Made by a program: the position numbers and the translations under genes. This document shows positions 9,046 to 17,980 of a DNA stretch of 64,000 nt, piece after piece. The stretch covers positions 186,001 through 250,000 of the forward strand of contig NZ_JACKZY010000001.1 of assembly GCF_020833685.1 (NCBI RefSeq). The letters are read 5' to 3'. The notes under the pieces are model-generated. The model did no database searches, had not been told where the DNA came from, and saw only the letters and a list, made by a program, of their open reading frames with translations. The DNA is from Nitratireductor sp. B36 (lineage in GTDB: Bacteria > Pseudomonadota > Alphaproteobacteria > Rhizobiales > Rhizobiaceae). Numbering within the stretch: the first letter of the stretch is position 1; every line of letters begins with the position of its first letter.

Positions 9046-10655
9046 AGCACGTCGAGGATGGAGGCCGCGTCGTGGCGCGCATCCAGCATTCCGTAGGTGC
9101 TGCGCCACTGGCCTGCAAGACGCGTCTCGATGAAAGCATCCGCAACGCGTCCGGCACCCATGCGTTTCAACTCGGCTGCGGCTGCCGCCAGCGCGAGCTG
9201 TTCGGTCAGGATGCGGGCCGATCCCTCGTCGGTCTGACAGACGCGGGCAGCAGCGGCCAAAACCTCCAGCGTTGCGCCGCCCTTTTCACCAAGGTCTCTG
9301 CCAATCATCCCAAGCACATCGTCAAAAAGCCCGGCGTTGCGCTCAAGCACGCGCAAGACGTCGAGCCCCATCACATTACCGGAGCCTTCCCAGATCGCAT
9401 TGACAGGGGCTTCGCGATAGTGGCGGGCGAGCGGTGCCTCCTCGACATAGCCATTGCCGCCAAGGCACTCCATAGCCTCATAGGTCACAGCGGGTGCCAG
9501 CTTGCACACCCAGTATTTGACAACCGGCGTCATGACGCGCGCGAAGGCCGCATCACCGCGGCTGTCGGCGGCCTCGTCAAAGGAACGCGCAAGTCGCATC
9601 GCGAGCGCTGTTGCCGCGGCAACGTCAAGTGCCATGTCAGCCAGCACCCGCATCATCAGCGGTTGCTCGATGAGCCGCGCGCCGAACACCTGGCGGTGGC
9701 GCGTGTGATGAACGGCCTCCGCCAATGCCGCACGCATGATGCCCGCCGAGCCCAGTGCACAGTCGAGCCGTGTCAGCGTCACCATGTCCATGATGGTGCG
9801 GATACCACCACCCGGCTCGCCAACCAGTTCGCCCATCGTCCCGTGGAACTCCACCTCCGAGGAAGCATTCGATCGATTGCCGAGCTTGTCCTTGAGACGC
9901 TGAAAATGCAGGCCGTTTCCGCTGCCATCCTCCAGCACGCGCGGAACGAGGAAACAGGACAACCCCTTGTCGACCTGCGCAAGAACGAGAAAGGCGTCCG
10001 ACATCGGTGCTGACAAGAACCACTTGTGCCCGGTCAGGCGATAGATCTTGCCTTCAAGGCGTTCGGCGCGGGTCGTGTTTGCGCGCACATCGGTTCCGCC
10101 CTGCTTCTCTGTCATCCCCATGCCGATGGTGATGCCGCTTTTCTGCACGACGGGCTTGTTCGAATGATCGTATTTGCGAACGGCCACGCGTGGCGCCCAG
10201 CGGCGAAACAGCGTGTTGTCCGCCATCAGCGCCGCCAGCGAGGCGTTTGTCATGGTCAGCGGGCACAGATGGCCGCATTCAAGCTGCGCGGTCAGATAGA
10301 AGCGCGCGGCGCGTATCTGATGACGATGGCCCGCCTCAACTTCCGTCTTCTCCCAAATGGAAGAATGAAGTCCATTTGCGGCCGAACGGCGCATGAGCGC
10401 GTGATAGGCGGGATGATACTCGACCAGATCGAGCCGGTTTCCATATCGGTCATGCGTTCTAAGTTGAGGTGTCTCGGCATTGGCCAGACGTGCCAGATCA
10501 AGTGCTTCCTGATTGCGCACGAAACGGCCAAGCGTATCGAGTTCTTTGCGCACAGGTTCCGAGAACCGCTCTGCCGCCTGCATCAGCAAGGGATCGCTGC
10601 GCCAGGCATTGGTGCCGGCGATGGGAGGCGACTGGTTGGTTACGTCATGCGTCAC
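9027..10655 (-). CDS. AidB-like acyl-CoA dehydrogenase family protein
   Basis: A 542-residue flavoprotein with the acyl-CoA dehydrogenase fold. MGMTEKQGGTDVRANTT and LTGHKWFLSAPMSDAFLVLAQ resemble E. coli AidB, as does the long N-terminal extension (NQSPPIAGTNAW). The C-terminal helices include MECLGGNGYVEEAPLARHYREAPVNAIWEGSGNV. AidB is induced by alkylation damage and binds DNA, but its dehydrogenase activity is weak; other homologues may act on acyl-CoAs. I do not assign aidB as the symbol because adaptive-response genes (ada, alkB) are absent nearby. The start is GTG at 10655. It stands alone, convergent with the AEC gene. Confidence 0.88.
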   Translation of the reverse strand: MTHDVTNQSPPIAGTNAWRSDPLLMQAAERFSEPVRKELDTLGRFVRNQEALDLARLANAETPQLRTHDRYGNRLDLVEYHPAYHALMRRSAANGLHSSIWEKTEVEAGHRHQIRAARFYLTAQLECGHLCPLTMTNASLAALMADNTLFRRWAPRVAVRKYDHSNKPVVQKSGITIGMGMTEKQGGTDVRANTTRAERLEGKIYRLTGHKWFLSAPMSDAFLVLAQVDKGLSCFLVPRVLEDGSGNGLHFQRLKDKLGNRSNASSEVEFHGTMGELVGEPGGGIRTIMDMVTLTRLDCALGSAGIMRAALAEAVHHTRHRQVFGARLIEQPLMMRVLADMALDVAAATALAMRLARSFDEAADSRGDAAFARVMTPVVKYWVCKLAPAVTYEAMECLGGNGYVEEAPLARHYREAPVNAIWEGSGNVMGLDVLRVLERNAGLFDDVLGMIGRDLGEKGGATLEVLAAAARVCQTDEGSARILTEQLALAAAAAELKRMGAGRVADAFIETRLAGQWRSTYGMLDARHDAASILDVLYPEAS

Positions 10656-10858
10656 GGCTTTACTCTATCACAACAAAAGCAGCGCGCCGGGAATCAACGC
10701 GTGCTCAACGACCCATAGTGGCAAGCACACCTTGCCAATCGATGAAAGCTTGATGAGCCACAAAAACACAAAAGCTGTTATTTGTGCCCGGCAGATGGGT
10801 TCAGCACGTGATGCGCGCTTGCAGCGGTTCTGACTGCAGCCTATAGCAGGCTCTTGAG

Positions 10859-11821
10859 ATGACAAACGCCTCTTTCCCACTTTACCCGCACCGCCACCTG
10901 CTTGGCATAAAGGGGCTGTCGCCCCTCGACATCGAAACACTTCTCGACCGTGCCGACGCGGCCGTTGCCATTTCAAGGCAGCAGGAGAAGAAGACGGCCG
11001 CTCTGCGCGGCCGTACGCATATCAACCTTTTCTACGAAGCCTCCACACGGACCCAGTCCTCGTTCGAACTGGCCGGCAAACGGCTCGGCGCGGATGTCAT
11101 GAACATGTCCGTCGCAAGCTCCTCGACCAAGAAGGGCGAGACGCTGCTCGACACCGCGATCACGCTGAACGCCATGCGGCCCGACATTCTGGTGATCCGG
11201 CACGCGGCGGCCGGTGCGGCAGCGCTCCTCGCCCAGAAGGTTTCATGTTCTGTCGTCAATGCGGGCGATGGCGCTCATGAGCACCCGACGCAGGCCCTGC
11301 TCGATGCGCTCACGATCCGCCGAGCAAAAGGCCGCATCGGCGGGCTTACCGTGGCGATTTGTGGCGATGTGCTGCATTCGCGCGTGGCGCGCTCGAACAT
11401 CGTTCTGCTGAATGCGATGGGCGCTCGAGTGCGGGTCGTTGCGCCCTCCACACTTCTTCCCGCCGGCATCGGGCAGATGGGCGTGGAACCCTTTACGAGG
11501 ATGGACGAGGGCCTGAAAGGGGCGGACATCGTGATGATGCTGCGGCTCCAGCGTGAGCGGATGGCGGGATCTCTCATTCCCTCGGTGCGGGAATATTTCC
11601 GCCATTTCGGCCTCGACGCCGAGAAACTGAAGGCGGCCAAAGACGATGTGCTGGTCATGCATCCCGGCCCCATGAACCGCGGCGTCGAAATCGCCTCCGA
11701 GATCGCCGACGGGCCGCAAAGCCTCATTCAGGAGCAGGTCGAGATGGGCGTGGCGGTGCGCATGGCCGTGATGGAAGCGCTGCTCGATCCGCGACGCAAC
11801 GCCGAGGGAGGCGCGGCATGA
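10859..11821 (+). CDS. pyrB: Aspartate carbamoyltransferase catalytic subunit
   Basis: Condenses carbamoyl phosphate and aspartate in the second step of pyrimidine synthesis. The 320-residue protein has the carbamoyl phosphate loop [13 protein letters not shown], the catalytic loop [26 protein letters not shown] and the C-terminal [13 protein letters not shown]. Length is normal for the catalytic chain; no regulatory PyrI gene is present. Its stop overlaps the start of the pyrC-like gene by 4 bases (ATGA). It therefore belongs to the class of ATCases paired with a non-catalytic dihydroorotase homologue. Confidence 0.96.
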   Translation: MTNASFPLYPHRHLLGIKGLSPLDIETLLDRADAAVAISRQQEKKTAALRGRTHINLFYEASTRTQSSFELAGKRLGADVMNMSVASSSTKKGETLLDTAITLNAMRPDILVIRHAAAGAAALLAQKVSCSVVNAGDGAHEHPTQALLDALTIRRAKGRIGGLTVAICGDVLHSRVARSNIVLLNAMGARVRVVAPSTLLPAGIGQMGVEPFTRMDEGLKGADIVMMLRLQRERMAGSLIPSVREYFRHFGLDAEKLKAAKDDVLVMHPGPMNRGVEIASEIADGPQSLIQEQVEMGVAVRMAVMEALLDPRRNAEGGAA

Positions 11822-13104
11822 GCGCGACCGTCTTTCAGAATGCCCGTATTGTCGATCCTTCGCGCGGCATAGACGAAAAAGGAACAGTCATCGTCGCCGA
11901 CGGGAAGATTCTTGCCGCAGGTGCCGATGCCCAAAATCAGGGTGCCCCTGAAAACGCGGACATCGTCGATTGCCAGGGACACGCTGTCATCCCCGGCCTT
12001 GTCGATTCGCGTGTCTTCATTGGCGAACCCGGCGCAGAACATCGCGAAACCATCGCTTCAGCGAGCCGGGCCGCAGCGGCAGGCGGTGTGACATCCGTTA
12101 TCATGATGCCCGATACCATCCCGGTGATCGACGATGTTGCGCTGGTGGAATTCGTCAAACGCACCGCACGCGATACTGCAACGATCAACGTGTTTCCGGC
12201 TGCATCCGTAACCAAGGGGTTTGCTGGCAAAGAGCTGTCCGAATTCGGGCTGCTTCACGAGGCCGGCGCGGTCATGCTCACCGAAGGGCGTTCGACAATT
12301 AGCAACGCTCTGGTCATGCGGCGTGCCCTCACCTATGCCCGTGATCTGGGCATCACCATTGCCCATGAAACGCAGGACCCACATCTGGCTTCCTCCGGTG
12401 TGATGAATGAGGGACTTTTCGCGAGCTGGCTCGGGCTTCCCGGCATTCCGCGAGAGGCCGAAACCATACCGCTTAGCCGAGACCTGATGCTTGCCGCCCT
12501 GACAGGCGGCCGTTATCACGCCGCGAAAATCTCCACCGCAATGTCGGCAGCGGCCATCGCCCGGGCCAAGAATGAAGGAGCGGATGTCAGCGCAGGCATC
12601 TCAATCAACCATTTGACGCTGAACGAAAACGACATCGGCGACTACCGCACATTCTTCCGGCTTTCGCCGCCCTTGCGCACCGAAGATGACCGGGTCGCCA
12701 TGGTGGAGGCGCTGAAAAACGGGGTCGTCGACATCATCGTTTCCTCGCACGATCCGCAGGACGTGGATACAAAGCGACTACCGTTTGCCGAAGCCGAAGC
12801 CGGCGCCATCGGTCTTGAGACACTGTTGGCGGCATCTTTGCGCCTTTATCACAACGGCGACCTGTCACTGATGCGTCTCGTCGAATGCCTGTCCACCGCG
12901 CCGGCGCGCTTGTTTGGTCTGCCCGGCGGTACGCTCAGGCCGGGCGCAGACGCTGATCTCACGCTGGTGGACCTGGACGCGCCATGGATCGTGCGTGAGG
13001 CCGACATCCGGTCGTTGTCGAAGAACACGTGCTTCGAGGGTGCGCGCATGCAGGGCCGGGTCTTGCAAACAATGGTTGCAGGCCGCACAGTATTCTCGGC
13101 CTGA
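11818..13104 (+). CDS. Dihydroorotase homologue, metal ligands lost (PyrC'/PyrX type)
   Basis: The 428-residue protein has the cyclic amidohydrolase fold and aligns with type I dihydroorotases, but the metal-binding DxHxH after PGLVD reads DSRVF (residues 63-67), so both histidines are replaced by Arg and Phe. The usual TDHAPH near the C-terminus reads SSHDPQD. Two other histidines (IAHETQD, ISINHLT) remain. Known inactive homologues (PyrC' of Pseudomonas) are structural partners that ATCase needs for assembly. The 4-base overlap with pyrB supports that role. A catalytic pyrC must be elsewhere in the genome. Automatic annotation would call this pyrC. Confidence 0.88.
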   Translation: MSATVFQNARIVDPSRGIDEKGTVIVADGKILAAGADAQNQGAPENADIVDCQGHAVIPGLVDSRVFIGEPGAEHRETIASASRAAAAGGVTSVIMMPDTIPVIDDVALVEFVKRTARDTATINVFPAASVTKGFAGKELSEFGLLHEAGAVMLTEGRSTISNALVMRRALTYARDLGITIAHETQDPHLASSGVMNEGLFASWLGLPGIPREAETIPLSRDLMLAALTGGRYHAAKISTAMSAAAIARAKNEGADVSAGISINHLTLNENDIGDYRTFFRLSPPLRTEDDRVAMVEALKNGVVDIIVSSHDPQDVDTKRLPFAEAEAGAIGLETLLAASLRLYHNGDLSLMRLVECLSTAPARLFGLPGGTLRPGADADLTLVDLDAPWIVREADIRSLSKNTCFEGARMQGRVLQTMVAGRTVFSA

Positions 13105-13133
13105 GCGAAACACGGTTTGAGGGAGAGAGCCAG

Positions 13134-13748
13134 ATGCCGGACCCTATCAGTTGGCAGATTGCGCTGCCCTATCTCGCTGCAGCGCTCCTTTTTGGCTATC
13201 TGCTCGGCTCCATCCCCTTCGGCTTGATCGTCACGCGCCTGGCGGGTCTTGGCGATGTCCGCAAGATCGGTTCGGGCAATATCGGCGCGACCAACGTCCT
13301 GCGCACCGGCAACAAGAAGCTGGCTGTTCTCACACTGTTGGGCGATGCCCTCAAAGGCACGGTCGCCGTTCTTCTTGCCGGTCTTTATGGACCTGATCAG
13401 GCGATCGCGGCAGGGCTTGGTGCGTTTCTTGGCCATCTCTTTCCTGTCTGGCTGGGCTTCCGCGGCGGCAAGGGGGTGGCGACCTATCTCGGCGTCCTGA
13501 TTGCGCTCGCCTGGCCGGGTGCCATTATCTTCGCCGTGGTCTGGCTTACCGTGGCCTTCGTCACGCGCTATTCATCGCTTTCGGCCCTCGTCGCCGCCCT
13601 TGCTGTTCCGGTCGGGCTTTACATCCTCGACTATGTTCAGGCGGCTGAACTCTTTGTGCTGATGAGCGCAATCGTCTTTATCAAGCACCGTGCGAACATT
13701 TCACGGCTGATAGCGGGAACCGAAACGCGCATTGGGGGCAAGGGGTGA
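13134..13748 (+). CDS. plsY: Glycerol-3-phosphate acyltransferase PlsY
   Basis: An inner-membrane enzyme that acylates glycerol-3-phosphate from acyl-phosphate, the first step in phospholipid synthesis. The 204-residue protein has about five hydrophobic helices and the family motifs [45 protein letters not shown] and [14 protein letters not shown]. The ATG at 13134 follows GAGGGAGAG; the frame is open upstream but those residues come from the pyrC end region. The stop codon overlaps the GTG of dprA (GTGA), so the two are coupled. Confidence 0.95.
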   Translation: MPDPISWQIALPYLAAALLFGYLLGSIPFGLIVTRLAGLGDVRKIGSGNIGATNVLRTGNKKLAVLTLLGDALKGTVAVLLAGLYGPDQAIAAGLGAFLGHLFPVWLGFRGGKGVATYLGVLIALAWPGAIIFAVVWLTVAFVTRYSSLSALVAALAVPVGLYILDYVQAAELFVLMSAIVFIKHRANISRLIAGTETRIGGKG

Positions 13749-14878
13749 CGGGGCATGGCGCTGCCGCTCGGCTTAGCGACCGACAGCGCCTCGCCTGGTT
13801 GCAGCTTCTGCGCAGCGAAAATGTGGGCCCGGTCACTTTTCGACAACTCGTCAATCATTTTGGCTCGGCCGAAACCGCCCTGCAGATGCTTCCAGAACTC
13901 GCGGCACGCGGCGGCGCGACACGACGTATTGTCATCGCCTCACAGGCGGATGCGGAGCGGGAACTGGAAGAGGCAAGCCGCCTGGGCGCCCGTTTCGTCG
14001 CTGTAGGAGAACCTGAGTATCCCCCGTTGATGCGCCGCATGGATCAGCCGCCCCCATTGCTCGCCATGAAGGGGGATCTTTCCATCCCACTTCGGCCGAC
14101 AGTCGCACTGGTCGGAGCGCGCAACGCATCACTCACCGGCATAAAGATGGCAAAGCAACTGGCGGCGGAGCTCGGCAAGGCCGGCTTTTCCGTCGCATCG
14201 GGCCTTGCCCGCGGGATCGATGCCGCGGTGCACCAGGGCAGTCTCGACAGCGGCACCATCGCCGCGCTTGCCGGCGGCCTCGATCGACCCTACCCGCCCG
14301 AGAATCTCACCCTTTTTGAGGAAATCGCGAAACGGGGAACCGTTCTTAGCGAAATGCCGTTTGGTTGGGTGCCGCGGGCGCGCGATTTCCCCCGCCGCAA
14401 CCGTCTTGTGGCAGGCATTGCCTTTGGCCTTGTGGTGGTAGAAGCAGCAAAACGCTCGGGCTCTCTCATTAGTGCGCGGCTCGCCGGAGAGATGGGACGG
14501 CTTGTCTTCGCGGTGCCGGGTTCGCCGCTCGATCCTCGGGCAGGCGGCACGAACACGCTGCTGAAGGACGGGGCAATTCTGGTCACGGAGGTCGATGATA
14601 TTGTTTCACAAATCACCCCACTCCTGGAGAAACCACTGCCCGAACCTGACCGCCTGGAAGAACCACCGCCCACGACGGCGGCGGCGCCTCCCAATGACAG
14701 AGATCGCGACAAGATCGTTCAGTTACTGGGCCCCTCGCCCGTTCTGATAGACGACATCATCCGTCACACCGGCCTTCATCCCTCGCAGGTGCTTACTGTT
14801 CTGCTCGAGCTTGATCTTGCCGGACGACTTGAGCGGCATTCAGGAAGCGCGGTCTCGCTTCTTCCCGGGGACGCCTAG
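13745..14878 (+). CDS. dprA: DNA-processing protein DprA
   Basis: Binds single-stranded DNA and loads RecA during natural transformation; widely kept even in species not known to be competent. The 377-residue protein has a short N-terminal SAM-like region, then the Rossmann domain with [54 protein letters not shown] and [11 protein letters not shown], and a C-terminal winged-helix segment (residues about 310-377). It starts with GTG inside the plsY stop. The last 39 bases overlap the end of a small gene on the minus strand. Confidence 0.94.
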   Translation: MTGHGAAARLSDRQRLAWLQLLRSENVGPVTFRQLVNHFGSAETALQMLPELAARGGATRRIVIASQADAERELEEASRLGARFVAVGEPEYPPLMRRMDQPPPLLAMKGDLSIPLRPTVALVGARNASLTGIKMAKQLAAELGKAGFSVASGLARGIDAAVHQGSLDSGTIAALAGGLDRPYPPENLTLFEEIAKRGTVLSEMPFGWVPRARDFPRRNRLVAGIAFGLVVVEAAKRSGSLISARLAGEMGRLVFAVPGSPLDPRAGGTNTLLKDGAILVTEVDDIVSQITPLLEKPLPEPDRLEEPPPTTAAAPPNDRDRDKIVQLLGPSPVLIDDIIRHTGLHPSQVLTVLLELDLAGRLERHSGSAVSLLPGDA

Positions 14879-15070
14879 CCCCATTCCACTCCCCTGAAGT
14901 CGGTAAGGCTGGTCACCGCGAATGATATCGCTTGCCTCGAGATATGCCATCTCGATCATATAGGCGAGCAAGTCGCAGCGTTCTGCGAGCGCCATGGTTC
15001 GCAATTGGCCGAGCATCGCCTGCATATAGTCAAGCGCGTCGGATCGGCCCCCACCAGAATGTTCGCCCAT
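14840..15070 (-). CDS. Conserved-looking small helical protein, 76 residues
   Basis: The product starts MGEHSGGGRSDALDYMQAML and is mostly amphipathic helix (residues 11-50, QLRTMALAERCDLLAYMIEMAYLEASDIIRG) before a short basic tail. The pattern of Tyr/Met/Glu repeats (LLAYMIEMAYLEA) looks like small rhizobial proteins of unknown function that I recall near topA; that recollection is not verified. GGAAGGGAG lies about 10 bases upstream of the ATG at 15070, a strong Shine-Dalgarno site and the main reason for this start. Its 3' end is antisense to the last 39 bases of dprA. Confidence 0.6.
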   Translation of the reverse strand: MGEHSGGGRSDALDYMQAMLGQLRTMALAERCDLLAYMIEMAYLEASDIIRGDQPYRLQGSGMGLGVPGKKRDRAS

Positions 15071-15354
15071 TCGCCGACACTCCCTTCCAGCGCACGGCAC
15101 CCCTTGGTGTTGCCCGAAATTATCCGTCCCCGGCCATTCTCCATTAAGGACCCAGATGAAGTATACACACCATTATAAACAAATAAACGGAAAATTTACG
15201 ATAAACAAACACTGTCCACAGGCGCTTTGTAGCGGATGAAATTCCCGATAACCCTTGACCGCACGACAAAGCACGGCCATTTGACGAGGCTGGATTCGTT
15301 CAAAATGCGAGGCGCTGCAAGATGCCGGACGCCTGCGGGGAAATCTGAAAGCTT
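15071..15354. other. Divergent intergenic region between the 76-residue gene and topA
   Basis: No gene is visible here. Bases 15146-15211 are strikingly AT-rich for this window and contain short repeats (ATAAACAAATAAAC, GATAAACAAAC). Two TTGACC/TTGACG hexamers at 15255 and 15281 could be -35 elements for topA, but I cannot pair them with convincing -10 hexamers. Confidence 0.4.
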
Positions 15355-17976
15355 ATGGATCTCGTTATCGTCGAGTCGCCGGCCAAGGCGAAAACCATCA
15401 ACAAATATCTGGGTTCGAACTACAAGGTTCTGGCTTCGTTCGGCCATGTCCGCGACCTTCCGCCCAAGGATGGCTCGGTGCGTCCTGACGAGGATTTTGC
15501 CATGTCATGGAGCGTGGACAGCCCCTCCTCCAAGCGGCTCAGCGACATCGCCAAGGCTGTGAAGGACGCCGACACGCTCATCCTCGCCACCGACCCCGAC
15601 CGCGAGGGTGAGGCGATTTCCTGGCATGTGCTGGAAGTCCTGAAGCAGAAAAAGGTTCTGAAGGACAAGCCGGTCCAGCGTGTTGTTTTCAATGCCATCA
15701 CCAAAAAGGCCGTACTCGATGCGCTCGCCCATCCCCGTGAGGTCGATGCGCCGCTGGTGGATGCCTATCTTGCGCGCCGTGCACTTGACTATCTGGTAGG
15801 CTTCACGCTCTCGCCCGTCCTGTGGCGCAAGCTGCCGGGCGCGCGCTCGGCGGGCCGCGTCCAGTCGGTCGCGCTTCGGCTTGTCTGCGACCGCGAGGCG
15901 GAGATCGAACGGTTCGTCCGTGAAGACTACTGGCAGATCGCCGCCGCGCTCGTCACGCCGCGTCAGGAAAGCTTCGAGGCACGGCTGACGACGGTCGACG
16001 GAAAGAAGCTGCAGAAGCTCGACATTAAGAGCCAGGAGCAGGCCGACGACATCAAGGCGATGCTTGATGGAGCCACGTTCAAGGCAGTCTCCGTCGAGGC
16101 GAAGCCCACGCGTCGCAACCCCGCACCACCCTTCACCACGTCGACCCTGCAGCAGGCCGCCTCCTCGCGCCTCGGTTTCGGAGCGTCGCGCACCATGCAG
16201 GTGGCGCAGCGCCTTTACGAAGGCATCGACATTGGCGGTGAGACAGCCGGTCTCATCACCTATATGCGTACCGACGGCGTTCAAATGGCGCCCGAGGCGC
16301 TCGATCAGGCCCGCAAGGCGATCGGCGCGGAATTCGGCGAGCGCTATTTGCCCGAAAAACCGCGTTTCTATTCGGTGAAAGCCAAGAATGCGCAGGAAGC
16401 GCATGAGGCGATCCGCCCCACGGACTTCTCTCGCACACCCGATCAGGTGCGCCGCTATCTCGATGCCGATCAGGCCCGTCTCTACGAAATGATCTGGAAA
16501 CGCGCCATCGCCAGCCAGATGCAGCCAGCCGAGATCGAGCGCACCACGGTCGAGATCGTGGCCGAGAATGGCGCCCGCAATGCGGGCCTGCGCGCCGTCG
16601 GGTCAGTGATCCGGTTCGAGGGTTTCCTTGCCGCCTATGCGATCGATAAGGATGAGAACGCCGAGGACGAGGAAAGCCGCCGCCTGCCTGAAATCCACGA
16701 GGACGAGGAGCAGACGCGCGAAAAGATCGAGGCTACCAAACACACGACCGAGCCACCGCCGCGCTACTCGGAAGCCTCGCTCATCAAGAAGATGGAAGAG
16801 CTCGGCATCGGCCGCCCCTCCACCTATGCGGCGACGCTCAAAACGCTTGAGGATCGTGACTATGTGACGATCGAAAAGCGCAAGCTCATGCCTCAGGCTA
16901 AGGGCCGGCTGGTCACGGCATTTCTGGAGAATTTCTTCGAGCGCTATGTGGAGTATGATTTCACGGCGGACCTTGAGGAAAAGCTCGACAAGATTTCCGA
17001 CGGACAGCTTTCCTGGAAGGACGTGCTGCGCGACTTCTGGCAGGATTTCTCCGGCCATGTGGACGAGATCAAGGAGCTGCGCGTCACCAATGTTCTCGAC
17101 GCGCTGAACGAGGAACTTGCGCCGCTCGCATTCCCCGCCAAGGAAGATGGCAGCGACCCGCGCGCCTGTCCGCGCTGCGGAACCGGTCAGCTTTCCCTGA
17201 AACTCGGACGCCACGGCGCCTTTGTCGGCTGTTCCAACTATCCCGAATGCGGGTTCACCCGCCAGTTCGGCGAGGCCGGCAACGGCGAGAATGGCGAAAA
17301 CGGTCTCGATGGCGACAAGGTGCTCGGCAAGGACCCGCACACCGAGGAAGAAATCACGCTGCGCTCCGGCCGTTTCGGCCCCTATGTCCAGCGCGGCGAA
17401 GGCAAGGAAGCCAAGCGCGCCGGCCTGCCGAAGGGCTGGGCGCCTGATTCCATCGACATCGAAAAGGCATTGGCGCTCCTCTCCCTGCCGCGTGATGTTG
17501 GCCAGCACCCCGAATCCGGCAAGATGATATCCGCCGGCATCGGGCGCTATGGCCCATTCCTGCTGCATGACGGGGCCTACGCCAATCTGGAAAGCGTCGA
17601 GGACGTGTTCTCCATCGGGCTAAACCGTGCTGTCACCGTGATTGCGGAAAAACAGGCCAAGGGCGGGCGCGGACGTTCCACGCCGACGGCCCTCAAGGAG
17701 CTTGGCGATCATCCTGACGAGGGCGGCAAGATCACCGTCCGCGACGGGCGCTATGGACCTTATGTCAATCACGGCAAGATCAACGCCACCCTTCCCAAGG
17801 GGAAGGACCCAATGGATGTCACGCTTGAGGAAGCCTTGGAGCTGATTGCCGCCAAGGCGGCCAAGGGCGGCAAGAAGAAGCCGGCGGCGAAAAAGAAGGC
17901 GCCCGCGAAGAAGGCGACAACGGCGAAAAAGACCACCGCGGCGAAGAAGAAAACCGCAGCCAAAAAAGAGGAATAA
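15355..17976 (+). CDS. topA: DNA topoisomerase I
   Basis: Relaxes negative supercoils by single-strand passage. The 873-residue protein begins MDLVIVESPAKAKTINKYLG with the Toprim domain (TDPDREGEAISWHV), then the topoisomerase core with active-site Tyr303 in ITYMRTDG and HEAIRPTDF. One C4 zinc finger follows (CPRCGTG...CSNYPEC, about residues 603-630), then repeated beta modules with RFGPYVQ and RYGPYVNHGK. The tail of about 45 residues is Lys/Ala-rich, as in many alphaproteobacterial TopA proteins, and resembles histone H1 tails. rnr follows after 4 bases. Confidence 0.97.
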   Translation: MDLVIVESPAKAKTINKYLGSNYKVLASFGHVRDLPPKDGSVRPDEDFAMSWSVDSPSSKRLSDIAKAVKDADTLILATDPDREGEAISWHVLEVLKQKKVLKDKPVQRVVFNAITKKAVLDALAHPREVDAPLVDAYLARRALDYLVGFTLSPVLWRKLPGARSAGRVQSVALRLVCDREAEIERFVREDYWQIAAALVTPRQESFEARLTTVDGKKLQKLDIKSQEQADDIKAMLDGATFKAVSVEAKPTRRNPAPPFTTSTLQQAASSRLGFGASRTMQVAQRLYEGIDIGGETAGLITYMRTDGVQMAPEALDQARKAIGAEFGERYLPEKPRFYSVKAKNAQEAHEAIRPTDFSRTPDQVRRYLDADQARLYEMIWKRAIASQMQPAEIERTTVEIVAENGARNAGLRAVGSVIRFEGFLAAYAIDKDENAEDEESRRLPEIHEDEEQTREKIEATKHTTEPPPRYSEASLIKKMEELGIGRPSTYAATLKTLEDRDYVTIEKRKLMPQAKGRLVTAFLENFFERYVEYDFTADLEEKLDKISDGQLSWKDVLRDFWQDFSGHVDEIKELRVTNVLDALNEELAPLAFPAKEDGSDPRACPRCGTGQLSLKLGRHGAFVGCSNYPECGFTRQFGEAGNGENGENGLDGDKVLGKDPHTEEEITLRSGRFGPYVQRGEGKEAKRAGLPKGWAPDSIDIEKALALLSLPRDVGQHPESGKMISAGIGRYGPFLLHDGAYANLESVEDVFSIGLNRAVTVIAEKQAKGGRGRSTPTALKELGDHPDEGGKITVRDGRYGPYVNHGKINATLPKGKDPMDVTLEEALELIAAKAAKGGKKKPAAKKKAPAKKATTAKKTTAAKKKTAAKKEE

Positions 17977-17980
17977 CGCC

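Noticed and set aside
16603-17568. Long frame of 321 codons on the minus strand within topA
   Set aside because: It is antisense to the well-supported topA core and has low-complexity composition typical of the complement of a GC-rich gene; no motif or ribosome binding site.
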